A DNA stretch of 64,000 nucleotides. It comes from Syntrophobotulus glycolicus DSM 8271. Its GTDB lineage: Bacteria; Bacillota; Desulfitobacteriia; Desulfitobacteriales; Syntrophobotulaceae. The translations under genes and the position numbers were made by a program. Positions 8,407 to 16,787 of the stretch are shown here, piece by piece. Every line of letters starts with the position of its first letter. Position 1 is the stretch's first letter. A model generated the notes under the pieces. The model was not told the DNA's origin. It saw nothing but the letters and a program-made list of their open reading frames with translations, and did no database searches. Location of the stretch: NCBI RefSeq assembly GCF_000190635.1, contig NC_015172.1:2108001-2172000 (forward strand), in the 5' to 3' direction.

Positions 8407-9935
8407 GAATAAAATAGCTTGCTTCTCCTGGCGTGAACTCTCTCGTACCCTTCCATGTAGGTCAAAACATCAATTGGCTGGTAGATATTCTGATGCCCGG
8501 CAAAATCCTCCGCCATAATTTTGCTGCAGGCGCCGGCCCCCAGCCCCAGAATATTTTGGTTTTCCTCAATCACGGCGATATTATAGCGGCCTTCTTTGCC
8601 CGGAAGACAGAAGCCGACATTCTCCAGATTGCCGGAAATATTTTTTTGTCTGTATAAATAATACGGACCATAACCGGCCTGTTGGATCTTCCGGAAAACA
8701 CCTTCCTGAACCTCCTGCCAAAGCACCCCTCCATTGATGGCCGCACCTGCTTCCCATTGCTTGGATCTTCTCTTTAAAGACATGGCATGAACTGCCAGAT
8801 TGTCGGGCTTCAGGCTGAGAACCGCCCGCACGGTTTGTTCTACCTCTTCCGGTCCTTCTCCCGGCAGTCCGAGAATGATATCCATATTGATGATCCAATC
8901 CCCGATTTCACGGGCCAAAGCATAACAGTCCAAAATATCCTGGACTGTATGTCTTCTGCCGATCGCTCTCAACGTGCCGTCATTCATGGATTGAGGATTT
9001 ATGCTGAGTCGGTTGACCCCATAACGCTTTAAACAGAGAAGCTTCTCTTGATTCATCGTATCCGGCCGGCCGGCCTCAACCGTATATTCCACATCATCTG
9101 CCAGAGGGATCTCTGCTTTGATCTTTTTGAGCAGGATCTCCAGCCTGGCGCTGTCCAGAACCGTAGGGGTGCCGCCGCCGATATAAAGATGATTGACCAA
9201 AAAAGAAGTCCTTGTCAGCAAGCCTCCCGCAAGCTCAATTTCCCGGACCAGGGCACTCAAATATCCGGAGATCGTGCTGTCCTGCCCGGTGCTCTCCGCA
9301 AAAGCAAAGGAACAGTAAGAACAGCGGCTCGGACAAAAAGGTACGGAAATATATAAAGAAACAAACCGTTGTTGTTTCTTTGTTTGTGGCTGGAAAGGCT
9401 CCTGGACAGAAAAAACTGTTTGAAGAAGGCGGATCTTTTCCGGGACCACCAGGTATTTCCGGCTGAGGACCCTCTCCTGGTCCGTTTCGGGGATACCCAG
9501 CTTATGCATTGCTGTGACCAATTTTCCGGGCCTGATCCCGGTCATGATCCCCCATGGCGGCATCATTCCGGTAACTCTGGCCAACAGGCGGCAGATCACC
9601 TGTTTCACGGCTACCTGGATCGTTGTTTCCCTGCCTGCAACAGGAAGGTCCCCTAAAAATTCTATTTCCTCCGCAGACATCAGGACTGTTTCGGTTTCCC
9701 TGTTTTCTACGATCCATTTCCCTCTGATCCAGCCGGGATCAGTGAGTGTTTCGGCCTCAATCAGGATGACTGCCGGACACTCAGAATCCGGATATTCTTT
9801 TTCCTCAGGCTTCCCGGCCCCGGCTTCTCTGACCACAATATTTTTGTGTTGAACAAAGGCGGAAACAAGAGCCCGCGAATTGGTTAAAATCTGGGAATCC
9901 ACCTTTAACCCGTGCAGTTCAATCTTATTCGTCAT
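8379..9935 (-). CDS. hemZ: HemZ-type radical SAM coproporphyrinogen dehydrogenase-like protein
   Basis: 518-residue radical SAM protein. The [4Fe-4S]/SAM motif is CPSRCSYCSFA (Cx3Cx2C) near residue 205-215, followed by YIGGGTPTVLD, both hallmarks of the HemN/HemZ family. The roughly 170-residue N-terminal extension with GIMTGIRPGKLVTAMHK is typical of clostridial HemZ. The presumed reaction is anaerobic oxidative decarboxylation of coproporphyrinogen III, but the family also includes other radical SAM enzymes and haem chaperones, so substrate is inferred. Its ATG overlaps the end of the metallo-hydrolase gene by 11 bp, indicating translational coupling. Confidence 0.85.
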   Translation of the reverse strand: MTNKIELHGLKVDSQILTNSRALVSAFVQHKNIVVREAGAGKPEEKEYPDSECPAVILIEAETLTDPGWIRGKWIVENRETETVLMSAEEIEFLGDLPVAGRETTIQVAVKQVICRLLARVTGMMPPWGIMTGIRPGKLVTAMHKLGIPETDQERVLSRKYLVVPEKIRLLQTVFSVQEPFQPQTKKQQRFVSLYISVPFCPSRCSYCSFAFAESTGQDSTISGYLSALVREIELAGGLLTRTSFLVNHLYIGGGTPTVLDSARLEILLKKIKAEIPLADDVEYTVEAGRPDTMNQEKLLCLKRYGVNRLSINPQSMNDGTLRAIGRRHTVQDILDCYALAREIGDWIINMDIILGLPGEGPEEVEQTVRAVLSLKPDNLAVHAMSLKRRSKQWEAGAAINGGVLWQEVQEGVFRKIQQAGYGPYYLYRQKNISGNLENVGFCLPGKEGRYNIAVIEENQNILGLGAGACSKIMAEDFAGHQNIYQPIDVLTYMEGYERVHARRSKLFYSSEIKRNMV

Positions 9936-10566
9936 CCTCGTAATCGCCGTTCAGATAAGGATTGTATCTCCTTTCCTCACCGATTGTGGTCGTGCTTTCA
10001 TGTCCCGGAAATACTTTGGTCTCATCCCTCAGCAGCATCAGCTTGCCATTGATGCTGTTCAGGATGTTTAACATACTTCCTCCCGGAAAATCCGTTCTGC
10101 CGATCGACCTGCAGAAAAGAGTATCCCCGCTCAACAGCCCGTCCGGGCCCAGCAAGCATATGCAGCCTGGGGTATGTCCGGGGGTATGAAGGACCGTATA
10201 GGTCAGTTGACCGATTTCCAGGACATCGTTTTCCTGCAGGAGAACATCCGCCCCTTTCTCTACCCTGATGTTTCTCCCCCCATAGGCTGATAAATTCTTT
10301 TGCGGATCTGCCAGCATCGGCGCGTCGTCCCGGTGAATATAAACCTTTACCTTTAAAGCGTCCCGGACTTCTTCCAGTGCTCCGATGTGGTCATAATGTC
10401 CGTGCGTCAGTAAAATCCCGATAACCTCTACATTTTTTTGGCTGATCCATTCCAGGATGCCCTCGGCTCCCGCTCCCGGATCAACCAGTAAGGCTTTTTT
10501 TGTTTCCGGACAGGAAACAAGGTAACAATTTGTTCCCATTCCGGGTGTTTTGATCCCTTCGATCAT
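9925..10566 (-). CDS. Metallo-beta-lactamase-fold hydrolase (glyoxalase II-like)
   Basis: 213-residue MBL-fold enzyme. The zinc-binding motif THGHYDHIGA (HxHxDH) is near residue 55, with a second His at HTPGHTPG, an Asp in LLSGDTLF and a final His in FPGHESTT, so both metal sites are complete. The fold and length match small glyoxalase II/thiolesterase-like proteins (YqgX type). The substrate is unknown. Sits between dtd and hemZ in one direction and overlaps hemZ by 11 bp. Confidence 0.87.
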   Translation of the reverse strand: MIEGIKTPGMGTNCYLVSCPETKKALLVDPGAGAEGILEWISQKNVEVIGILLTHGHYDHIGALEEVRDALKVKVYIHRDDAPMLADPQKNLSAYGGRNIRVEKGADVLLQENDVLEIGQLTYTVLHTPGHTPGCICLLGPDGLLSGDTLFCRSIGRTDFPGGSMLNILNSINGKLMLLRDETKVFPGHESTTTIGEERRYNPYLNGDYEDDE

Positions 10567-10581
10567 GCTTGATCCTCCCTG

Positions 10582-11031
10582 TTAAAAATTTTTCCTGCTG
10601 TCCAGAAGAAGAGTGACCGGTCCCCAGTTGATCAGGTCAAGATCCATCTCCGCCTGAAAAATTCCTGTGCTTACCGCAATTCCTTTTTCCTCAAACCTTT
10701 TGAGCAGCCTGTCGTAAATCGGCTTTGCCTCTTGGGGTGGACAGGCCTCTGAAAAGCTGGGACGTTTTCCCCTGCGGCAGTCTCCAAACAGGGTAAACTG
10801 AGAAACGATCAAAATTTCTCCCCCTATATCCATGACCGACAGGTTCATTTTTCCTTGTTCATCCTCAAATATGCGCAGTCCGGAAATCTTCTCCGTCATC
10901 CAGTCGATATCTTCCTCTTGCTCATTCCGGCCGATCCCGATCAGGACCAGCACTCCCCGGCCGATCTGGGAGATGATCTCATGATTTACCCGCACTGAAG
11001 CCTTTTTCACCCGCTGCACGACAGCCCGCAT
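10582..11031 (-). CDS. dtd: D-aminoacyl-tRNA deacylase
   Basis: Hydrolyses D-aminoacyl- (and glycyl-mischarged) tRNAs, a chirality proofreading step after synthetases. 149 residues, full length. The two family signatures are present: LIVSQFTLFGD (SQFT) and the C-terminal NWGPVTLLLDS (Gly-Pro motif). The N-terminus MRAVVQRVKKASVRV is canonical. It is 15 bp downstream of rel, and the rel-dtd order is widely conserved in Firmicutes. Confidence 0.96.
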   Translation of the reverse strand: MRAVVQRVKKASVRVNHEIISQIGRGVLVLIGIGRNEQEEDIDWMTEKISGLRIFEDEQGKMNLSVMDIGGEILIVSQFTLFGDCRRGKRPSFSEACPPQEAKPIYDRLLKRFEEKGIAVSTGIFQAEMDLDLINWGPVTLLLDSRKNF

Positions 11032-11046
11032 CGTTCCGCCTCCGTG

Positions 11047-13209
11047 TCATATTCTTTCTACTACCGTAACATCCTTGACCCGTCTGATTTTATTCAGGAC
11101 AAACTCCAGATGCTCGATATTTCTGGCCTCAATTTTCAATTGAATTCTCGCTACTCTATCTTTCCCCACTTTGGCGTTGATCGTTAAAACATGCGTCCTG
11201 GTGTCCATGAAAACATTCATAATATCTGAGACCAGCCGGGCCCTGTCTTGTCCGATCACTCCAATATCCACCGGATAAACAGTGGTCATCCCGTCTTCCC
11301 ATTCTACCTCGATCAGCCTGTTTTGATCTTCCTGCGATAAGCTGAATAGCTCCGGACAATCCCTGCGGTGGACCGATACTCCCCTCCCCCTGGTGATAAA
11401 GCCGATGATATCGTCTCCGGGCAAAGGGGTGCAGCAGCGCGAAAACCGGATCAGAACATTGTCCACGCCCTTGACTCTGACCCCCTGAGACGTGGTTGAC
11501 ACCATCTTGCTTTCATTTAAAGGGAGAACAGGCTGCTCATCCTCCAACGCCGGATCATTTTTCAGCACTTCATCTTTCAGACGCATTAAAGCCCGCTTGA
11601 ATGTGATCGCCCCATCGCCCAATGTGGCGTACAGATCCTCTATTCCATTAAAATTAAAGCTCCGGGCCAGCTTAAGAAGATAGTCATTCTTGAGGGAGAT
11701 CACCGGGTCCATTCCCAGTTTCCGGGCTTCTCTTTCTAAGCCCTCCCGGCCCCGCACAATATTTTCTTCTCTTTTTTCCTTTTTGAACCACTGGCGGATT
11801 TTATTCTTAGCCTGAGATGTTTTGACTAAACATACCCAGTCCCTGCTTGGTCCAGAAGGGATTTTAGAGGTTAATATTTCCACAATATCCCCGTTTTTTA
11901 GTTTGGTGTCCAAGGGCACGATGCGGCCATTGATTTTTGCGCCGATACAACGGTGTCCGACATCCGTATGCACACGGTAGGCAAAATCGATCGGGCAAGA
12001 ATCTCCGGGCAGCTCAACGACGTCACCTTTGGGGGTAAAAACAAAAACCTCGTCGGCAAAAAGATCCAGTTTCAGGGATTCCATAAAATCCCCGGCATCC
12101 TTGGAGTCATGCTGCCATTCCAGAAGCTGTCTCAACCAGGACAATTTTTGTTCCAGGTTGCTTTCAACCTTTTTTCCTTCTTTGTACTTCCAATGAGCGG
12201 CAATCCCGTATTCCGCCGTACGGTGCATCTCCCAGGTCCGGATTTGGATTTCAAACGGTTCCCCCAGAGTGCCGATCAGAGTGGTATGCAGGGACTGGTA
12301 CATATTGGGTTTGGGCATGGCAATATAGTCTTTGAATCTTCCCGGTATCGGTTTCCATAGGGTATGGATCACCCCTAAAGCGCCATAACAGTCATTGACT
12401 GTCTCCACAATCACCCGGATTGCCGTAAGGTCGTAAATTTCGCTTAAATCCTTATTCTGGGTGATCATTTTTTTATAAATACTGTAAAAATGTTTCGGCC
12501 TGCCGGCGATATCCGCCTCTATCCCGACTTCCCCCAACCGGGCCTTCAGGTGCTCGATCACCTTATTGATCTGCTCTTCACGTTCCTTCCTTTTGAGCGC
12601 AATCCCTTCGACCAGGTCATAATACTCCTGGGGATGAAGGTAGCGGAAAGAAAGGTCTTCCAGTTCCCATTTTATTCTGAAAATCCCCAGGCGGTTGGCC
12701 AGGGGAGCGTAAATTTCGATTGTCTCCTGAGCGATCTCTTTCTGTTTTTGTTCAGTCTTGAACCTCAATGTGCGCATATTATGGAGGCGGTCTGCCAGCT
12801 TGATCAGGATCACTCTGATATCCTTGGCCATCGCCAGGAACATCTTGCGCAGGTTTTCCACCTGCACTTCCATTTTGCTCTTATATTCAAGCTTGCCCAG
12901 CTTGGTGACGCCATCGACCAGGCCCTCGACTTCCTCCCCAAACACCTTTCGGATGTCTTCCAGTTTTCTCTCCGTATCTTCCGCGACATCGTGAAGAAAG
13001 GCGGCGATGATCGTGGAGTCGTCCATTTCCAGCTCAGCCAGAATTAAGGCCACTTCCAGAGGATGCTGGATATAGTCCTCGCCGGAAACGCGCAGCTGCC
13101 CGCGGTGAGCTTCTTCCGCATACCTATAGGCCGCTTTTATTTTCGCCAGGTTATATTGGGCATGATTTTGCTTAAGCCTTGCTTCAAGATCATCAAAAGT
13201 CACTGGCAA
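11047..13209 (-). CDS. relA: Bifunctional (p)ppGpp synthetase/hydrolase
   Basis: Rel protein of 720 residues controlling the stringent response. The N-terminal HD hydrolase domain is intact (HPLEVALILAEL, AAFLHDVAEDTE), so the enzyme should both make and degrade (p)ppGpp. The synthetase domain shows RFKDYIAMPKPNMYQSLHTT. TGS (VFTPKGDVVELPGDSCPIDFA), a Cys-containing helical/zinc-finger part (RFSRCCTPLPGDDIIG) and a C-terminal ACT domain follow. Its start codon directly abuts the recJ stop with zero spacing. Confidence 0.96.
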   Translation of the reverse strand: MPVTFDDLEARLKQNHAQYNLAKIKAAYRYAEEAHRGQLRVSGEDYIQHPLEVALILAELEMDDSTIIAAFLHDVAEDTERKLEDIRKVFGEEVEGLVDGVTKLGKLEYKSKMEVQVENLRKMFLAMAKDIRVILIKLADRLHNMRTLRFKTEQKQKEIAQETIEIYAPLANRLGIFRIKWELEDLSFRYLHPQEYYDLVEGIALKRKEREEQINKVIEHLKARLGEVGIEADIAGRPKHFYSIYKKMITQNKDLSEIYDLTAIRVIVETVNDCYGALGVIHTLWKPIPGRFKDYIAMPKPNMYQSLHTTLIGTLGEPFEIQIRTWEMHRTAEYGIAAHWKYKEGKKVESNLEQKLSWLRQLLEWQHDSKDAGDFMESLKLDLFADEVFVFTPKGDVVELPGDSCPIDFAYRVHTDVGHRCIGAKINGRIVPLDTKLKNGDIVEILTSKIPSGPSRDWVCLVKTSQAKNKIRQWFKKEKREENIVRGREGLEREARKLGMDPVISLKNDYLLKLARSFNFNGIEDLYATLGDGAITFKRALMRLKDEVLKNDPALEDEQPVLPLNESKMVSTTSQGVRVKGVDNVLIRFSRCCTPLPGDDIIGFITRGRGVSVHRRDCPELFSLSQEDQNRLIEVEWEDGMTTVYPVDIGVIGQDRARLVSDIMNVFMDTRTHVLTINAKVGKDRVARIQLKIEARNIEHLEFVLNKIRRVKDVTVVERI

Positions 13210-15219
13210 TCAAACCTTTCCATCAAGTATGGGGCTGTTGGAAACCCGGTATCGCAGAGAATGGTCCAAATTTAGTTTGTCCTTTACCTTGTTCAGCTTT
13301 AATAAAAAAGGCCCCGCGCCTCCGCAAACTGTAAGCATACCCATCTCTTCAAAAACCTTAAGGATACTTTTTTCGGTTTTATTCTGAACCTCAAACAGAA
13401 ACGGGTTGGCTTTCTCCGCCCTGTTTTTCAGTTCCAGATAAAGCCTGACCAGAATGCCCCGGTTCAAGACCGGCATTGCGTCTGTTTGAAAAAGGCTCTG
13501 CCGGATCACGATATCCAGTTCCCTCTCGGACACGAGATCATAATCCCGGATACTGATCTGGATTTTCTCCCGGCCCAAATACTCATTTTTATCAATATTA
13601 TATACTAAATCCACTGTTTGAGCAGTCTGAAATGATTCTAAACTCTCCCCTATGTTAAAGGCCATTGCTTCAATGACGGACTGCTTTGCCGCTTCAAGCC
13701 GGAGCTTCAGGTGTTTTTTTTCCTTTCCCACCGTACAGGCTTCCCGGATATTCACTCCTTTTGTCACAAACAGGGGCGCCGGATTCCCCATTCCAAACGG
13801 GGCCAGCTGTTCGATCTCCGCAAAAAGCCCCAGATCGATCTCCTCCATCATGATTTCCGAATCAACCGCGACCTTCTGCTTAAACAGCTCCCCGCCCAAA
13901 CTGCATATCCCTTCGTTCAGTGCTTTCCGCAGCAAGGCAATATTCTCTATGGGCAGAGTAAAACCGGCAGCCTGCTGATGTCCGCCGAAGTGAGTCAGAA
14001 GACCGGCCTGCTCTTGCAGCTCCTTGAGCACATGGTACCCGGAGATTCCTCTTGCCGATCCTTTTCCCACCCCATCGGCCTCGGCAATGATAAAAACCGG
14101 CCGGTAATAACGCTCCACCAGCTTGGAGGCCACTATCCCGATTACTCCATGGTGCCAGTCCGGTGAGGAAAGAACAATGACATCGGGCAATTGTTCCTGA
14201 TCAAGCATTTCTTCCGCTTCAGCCAGTATCTTTCCCTGCACATCTTGTCTGTGCGCATTTTCTCTGCTTAATTGCGCGGCTAATGCCAAAGCCTCTTCGT
14301 CGTTTTCTTCCAGCAGCAGATTCAAAGCCGCCTTCGCCGTATCCAGTCTGCCCGCGGCATTGATTCTGGGGGCGACGATGAAGGCAATCTGTCCGGCCTT
14401 TGGTACCCTGGCCGCCAGACCGCATTCTGCCAGCAATGCTCTTAAGCCTGTATGAATCGTGTTTTTCATCTGCCTCAGACCACTGGCGACAAGAATCCGG
14501 TTTTCTCCGGTTAAAGGCACCACATCGGCAATCGTGCCCAGAGCAACCAGGTCAAGATATGCACACTCGCAAAAATCCGCGGGCGCCCCTTGCCCGAATT
14601 CCTGACCGAGAGCCTGGACCAGTTTATAGGCTACCCCCACCCCGGCCAGTTCTCTGAACGGATAACCGGAACCGGGAACTTTGGGATTAATGATGGCCAG
14701 AGAAGCAGGCAGCTCATTCTGCGGTTCATGATGGTCGGTGATAATAAAATCAATCCCGATCTCCGCGGCCAGGAGAACTTCTTCCACTGCCGTGATCCCG
14801 CAATCCACACTGACGATGAGTTTGACTGCGGATTGGGCCGCCTTTTCCACCACATCTTTTTTTATCCCGTATCCCTCTGAACGGTGCGGGATATAAACAT
14901 AAGCGTCCAGCCCAAGCTTTTGAAAAACCTTATAGAGCAGAGCCGTACTGGTTATCCCGTCAACATCGTAATCACCATAAATAAGAATCTTTTCCTGATT
15001 TTCTTTTGCCCTGGCGATTCTGGAAATCACAGCCGCCATATCCTGAAAGAGAAACGGAGAATGAACATCAAGCAGGGACGGGCGCAAAAAATCAAGAATC
15101 CCTTCCGTACTGTTGATCCCGCGTTTCTGTAATATTGATAATGTTGTGGCCGTTAATCCGATGTCCAGGCCGGAATATTCGGTTTGAGAATTTTCCTGAA
15201 GCTGCCAAACTTTTTTCAT
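13210..15219 (-). CDS. recJ: Single-stranded-DNA-specific exonuclease RecJ
   Basis: DHH-superfamily 5'-3' ssDNA exonuclease, 669 residues. Motifs: IYGDYDVDGITST (DHH motif I), VSVDCGITA, ITDHHEP (motif III), and the DHHA1 signature near FGGHQQAAGFTL. An OB-fold follows the DHHA1 domain. It lacks part of the long C-terminal extension of B. subtilis RecJ (about 786 aa) but carries about 110 residues after the OB-fold. Overlaps lapA by 4 bp upstream and abuts rel downstream, so it lies in a lapA-recJ-rel-dtd unit. Confidence 0.95.
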   Translation of the reverse strand: MKKVWQLQENSQTEYSGLDIGLTATTLSILQKRGINSTEGILDFLRPSLLDVHSPFLFQDMAAVISRIARAKENQEKILIYGDYDVDGITSTALLYKVFQKLGLDAYVYIPHRSEGYGIKKDVVEKAAQSAVKLIVSVDCGITAVEEVLLAAEIGIDFIITDHHEPQNELPASLAIINPKVPGSGYPFRELAGVGVAYKLVQALGQEFGQGAPADFCECAYLDLVALGTIADVVPLTGENRILVASGLRQMKNTIHTGLRALLAECGLAARVPKAGQIAFIVAPRINAAGRLDTAKAALNLLLEENDEEALALAAQLSRENAHRQDVQGKILAEAEEMLDQEQLPDVIVLSSPDWHHGVIGIVASKLVERYYRPVFIIAEADGVGKGSARGISGYHVLKELQEQAGLLTHFGGHQQAAGFTLPIENIALLRKALNEGICSLGGELFKQKVAVDSEIMMEEIDLGLFAEIEQLAPFGMGNPAPLFVTKGVNIREACTVGKEKKHLKLRLEAAKQSVIEAMAFNIGESLESFQTAQTVDLVYNIDKNEYLGREKIQISIRDYDLVSERELDIVIRQSLFQTDAMPVLNRGILVRLYLELKNRAEKANPFLFEVQNKTEKSILKVFEEMGMLTVCGGAGPFLLKLNKVKDKLNLDHSLRYRVSNSPILDGKV

Positions 15220-15590
15220 GATTTATTCTTGTTTTGCTCACTGTCGTTTTTATCCTTGTCGATTTGCCCGTCTTGATTCGGCCCGGCTTGATCCGGTTTG
15301 TGATTGTTCCGCTCTTCTTGAACCGGGGTATTTTGCCGGGTGTCCGCGGGATTTTTGCTTTCCTTGATTTTTATCGGGTTATGCTGAATTTTATTTCTCA
15401 AATCTTTCGTGATGGAGAGCAAAAACATAATCAGAGCGCCCAGAAAGAAAGAGCCAATAATGATTAATACGAGCGGAACGTTTGTTGTCCAGAGAAAAAA
15501 CTGAACGGTCACCGCAGCGGCATTTTGCACCGCGAACGTGACAATAACCAAGGTAATCATGATCGAGATCAATAAAATAATCATTGACAA
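15216..15590 (-). CDS. LapA-domain membrane protein
   Basis: 124-residue protein with two membrane segments (residues about 3-25 and 40-60) separated by the short conserved loop VQNAAAVTVQFFLWTTNVPL, the LapA (DUF1049) pattern. A hydrophilic tail rich in Lys, Asn, Gln and Asp fills residues 70-124. LapA family proteins are linked to cell-envelope assembly in enterobacteria, but the role in Firmicutes is not established. Overlaps recJ by 4 bp. Confidence 0.8.
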   Translation of the reverse strand: MSMIILLISIMITLVIVTFAVQNAAAVTVQFFLWTTNVPLVLIIIGSFFLGALIMFLLSITKDLRNKIQHNPIKIKESKNPADTRQNTPVQEERNNHKPDQAGPNQDGQIDKDKNDSEQNKNKS

Positions 15591-15659
15591 CTCCTCCCTT
15601 AAATTCTATTCTATTATATTTCTTTATCTTTTTTTCTTCAATGACAAAAATCCTGCCTG

Positions 15660-16103
15660 TCAGATCAGATAATTTCCAAGAACGACCGTAAAGAGCGTCA
15701 ACAGGATTCTGGTGCCGATGTCCAGGTATAGCCACTTTTTTTCAACATGCCTGGCCGTGAAAAAAACCGGTATCCCAAAGATGATGAACCAGATTAACAT
15801 TGCGGGCAACAGGGCGATAAAAATGATCAAAAATATGCTGAGCCCAAATCCGCCGAAGGACAGGTCAACCGTCTGCTTAAGGTTGCTTTTCCGGCCGCAG
15901 AAAAGCACTGCTCCGGTTCCGATCACGGTCACCAGAAAGATCACCAATTCCCAGCGCCAAAACAAGTCCCTGTCCTGGAATAAAAAATTGAGGATGCTCA
16001 AAACCAAAAAAGCACCGAACAGTCCTCTTTTCGGGGAAAAGAGACATAACAGCCCTGCTGTTGTTAAGATCAGTTCCGTTCCAATCCACTCAATCAGTGT
16101 CAA
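15660..16103 (-). CDS. Hypothetical four-helix membrane protein
   Basis: 147 residues with about four or five predicted membrane segments (residues about 8-25, 30-42, 52-70, 82-115, 125-147). No motif allows a family assignment. It starts with TTG preceded by GAGGT, and no better start is visible. It lies in the same direction as lapA-recJ but 70 bp upstream. Confidence 0.6.
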   Translation of the reverse strand: MTLIEWIGTELILTTAGLLCLFSPKRGLFGAFLVLSILNFLFQDRDLFWRWELVIFLVTVIGTGAVLFCGRKSNLKQTVDLSFGGFGLSIFLIIFIALLPAMLIWFIIFGIPVFFTARHVEKKWLYLDIGTRILLTLFTVVLGNYLI

Positions 16104-16186
16104 TTCGCTCAGACCTCACACCAGGTAATAAGATGGTTACTGTATATTCTGTCCCTCACTCCTGACAATCATCCAATAGTGAAACA

Positions 16187-16232
16187 GCCTTCCCTTAGCG
16201 GTATGACATTACCGAGGAAGGCCGGTTTTTTT
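16187..16232 (+). terminator. Hairpin followed by T-run downstream of ilvN
   Basis: GCCTTCC...CGGTA pairs with TACCG...GGAAGGC around a six-base loop, with a small asymmetric bulge, and is followed on the plus strand by GG then seven T's. The T-run sits on the plus strand although all neighbouring genes are minus. It could still end ilvN transcription as a bidirectional hairpin (GGCTGTTTC follows on the minus strand). Confidence 0.55.
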
Positions 16233-16280
16233 ATCCTGATTAAGCGCCGTCAGCGTTTTTTCCGGGGACCATATCCTTGC

Positions 16281-16787
16281 TTAGATTTCCTTGGCGGCCA
16301 GAGCCCCCCTGCAGATCGCCACTTTGCCTGTCCGTACAATCTCTTTGATTCCGTACTCTTTCAGCAATTCACAAAGCGCATCGATTTTCATGGTCTCGCC
16401 GGTCAGCTCAATAATCATGGTATCTTTATTGACATCGACAATATGGGCCCTGAAAATATCGGCGATATTGATGATATCCGCCCTGCTTTCCGGAGAAGCT
16501 GAGACCTTAATCAAAGCCAGCTCCCGGTGAATCCGTTCTTTGCCGCTCAAATCAATGATCTTAATGACATCAATCAATTTCGAAAGCTGATTGACGACCT
16601 GTTCCAATTCATACTCGTTATCGGCTTCGACCTCGATGGTTATCCTGGTCATATCAGGTTCTTCCGTATATCCGGCGGCGATGCTTTCAATATTGAATGC
16701 CCTGCGGCTGATCAAACCGGAGATATGGGTCAATACTCCCGGCTTGTTTTCTACCAGTACGGCTAATGTATGTTTCATCTTTCTCAA
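16281..16787 (-). CDS. ilvN: Acetolactate synthase small regulatory subunit
   Basis: Regulatory subunit of acetohydroxyacid synthase (first common step of Ile/Val/Leu synthesis), 168 residues. The N-terminal ACT domain carries the typical HTLAVLVENKPGVLTHISGL and FNIESIAAGYTE, and a C-terminal ferredoxin-like domain follows. Overlaps the end of ilvB by 4 bp (ATGA), so the subunits are made in a coupled fashion. Confidence 0.96.
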   Translation of the reverse strand: MRKMKHTLAVLVENKPGVLTHISGLISRRAFNIESIAAGYTEEPDMTRITIEVEADNEYELEQVVNQLSKLIDVIKIIDLSGKERIHRELALIKVSASPESRADIINIADIFRAHIVDVNKDTMIIELTGETMKIDALCELLKEYGIKEIVRTGKVAICRGALAAKEI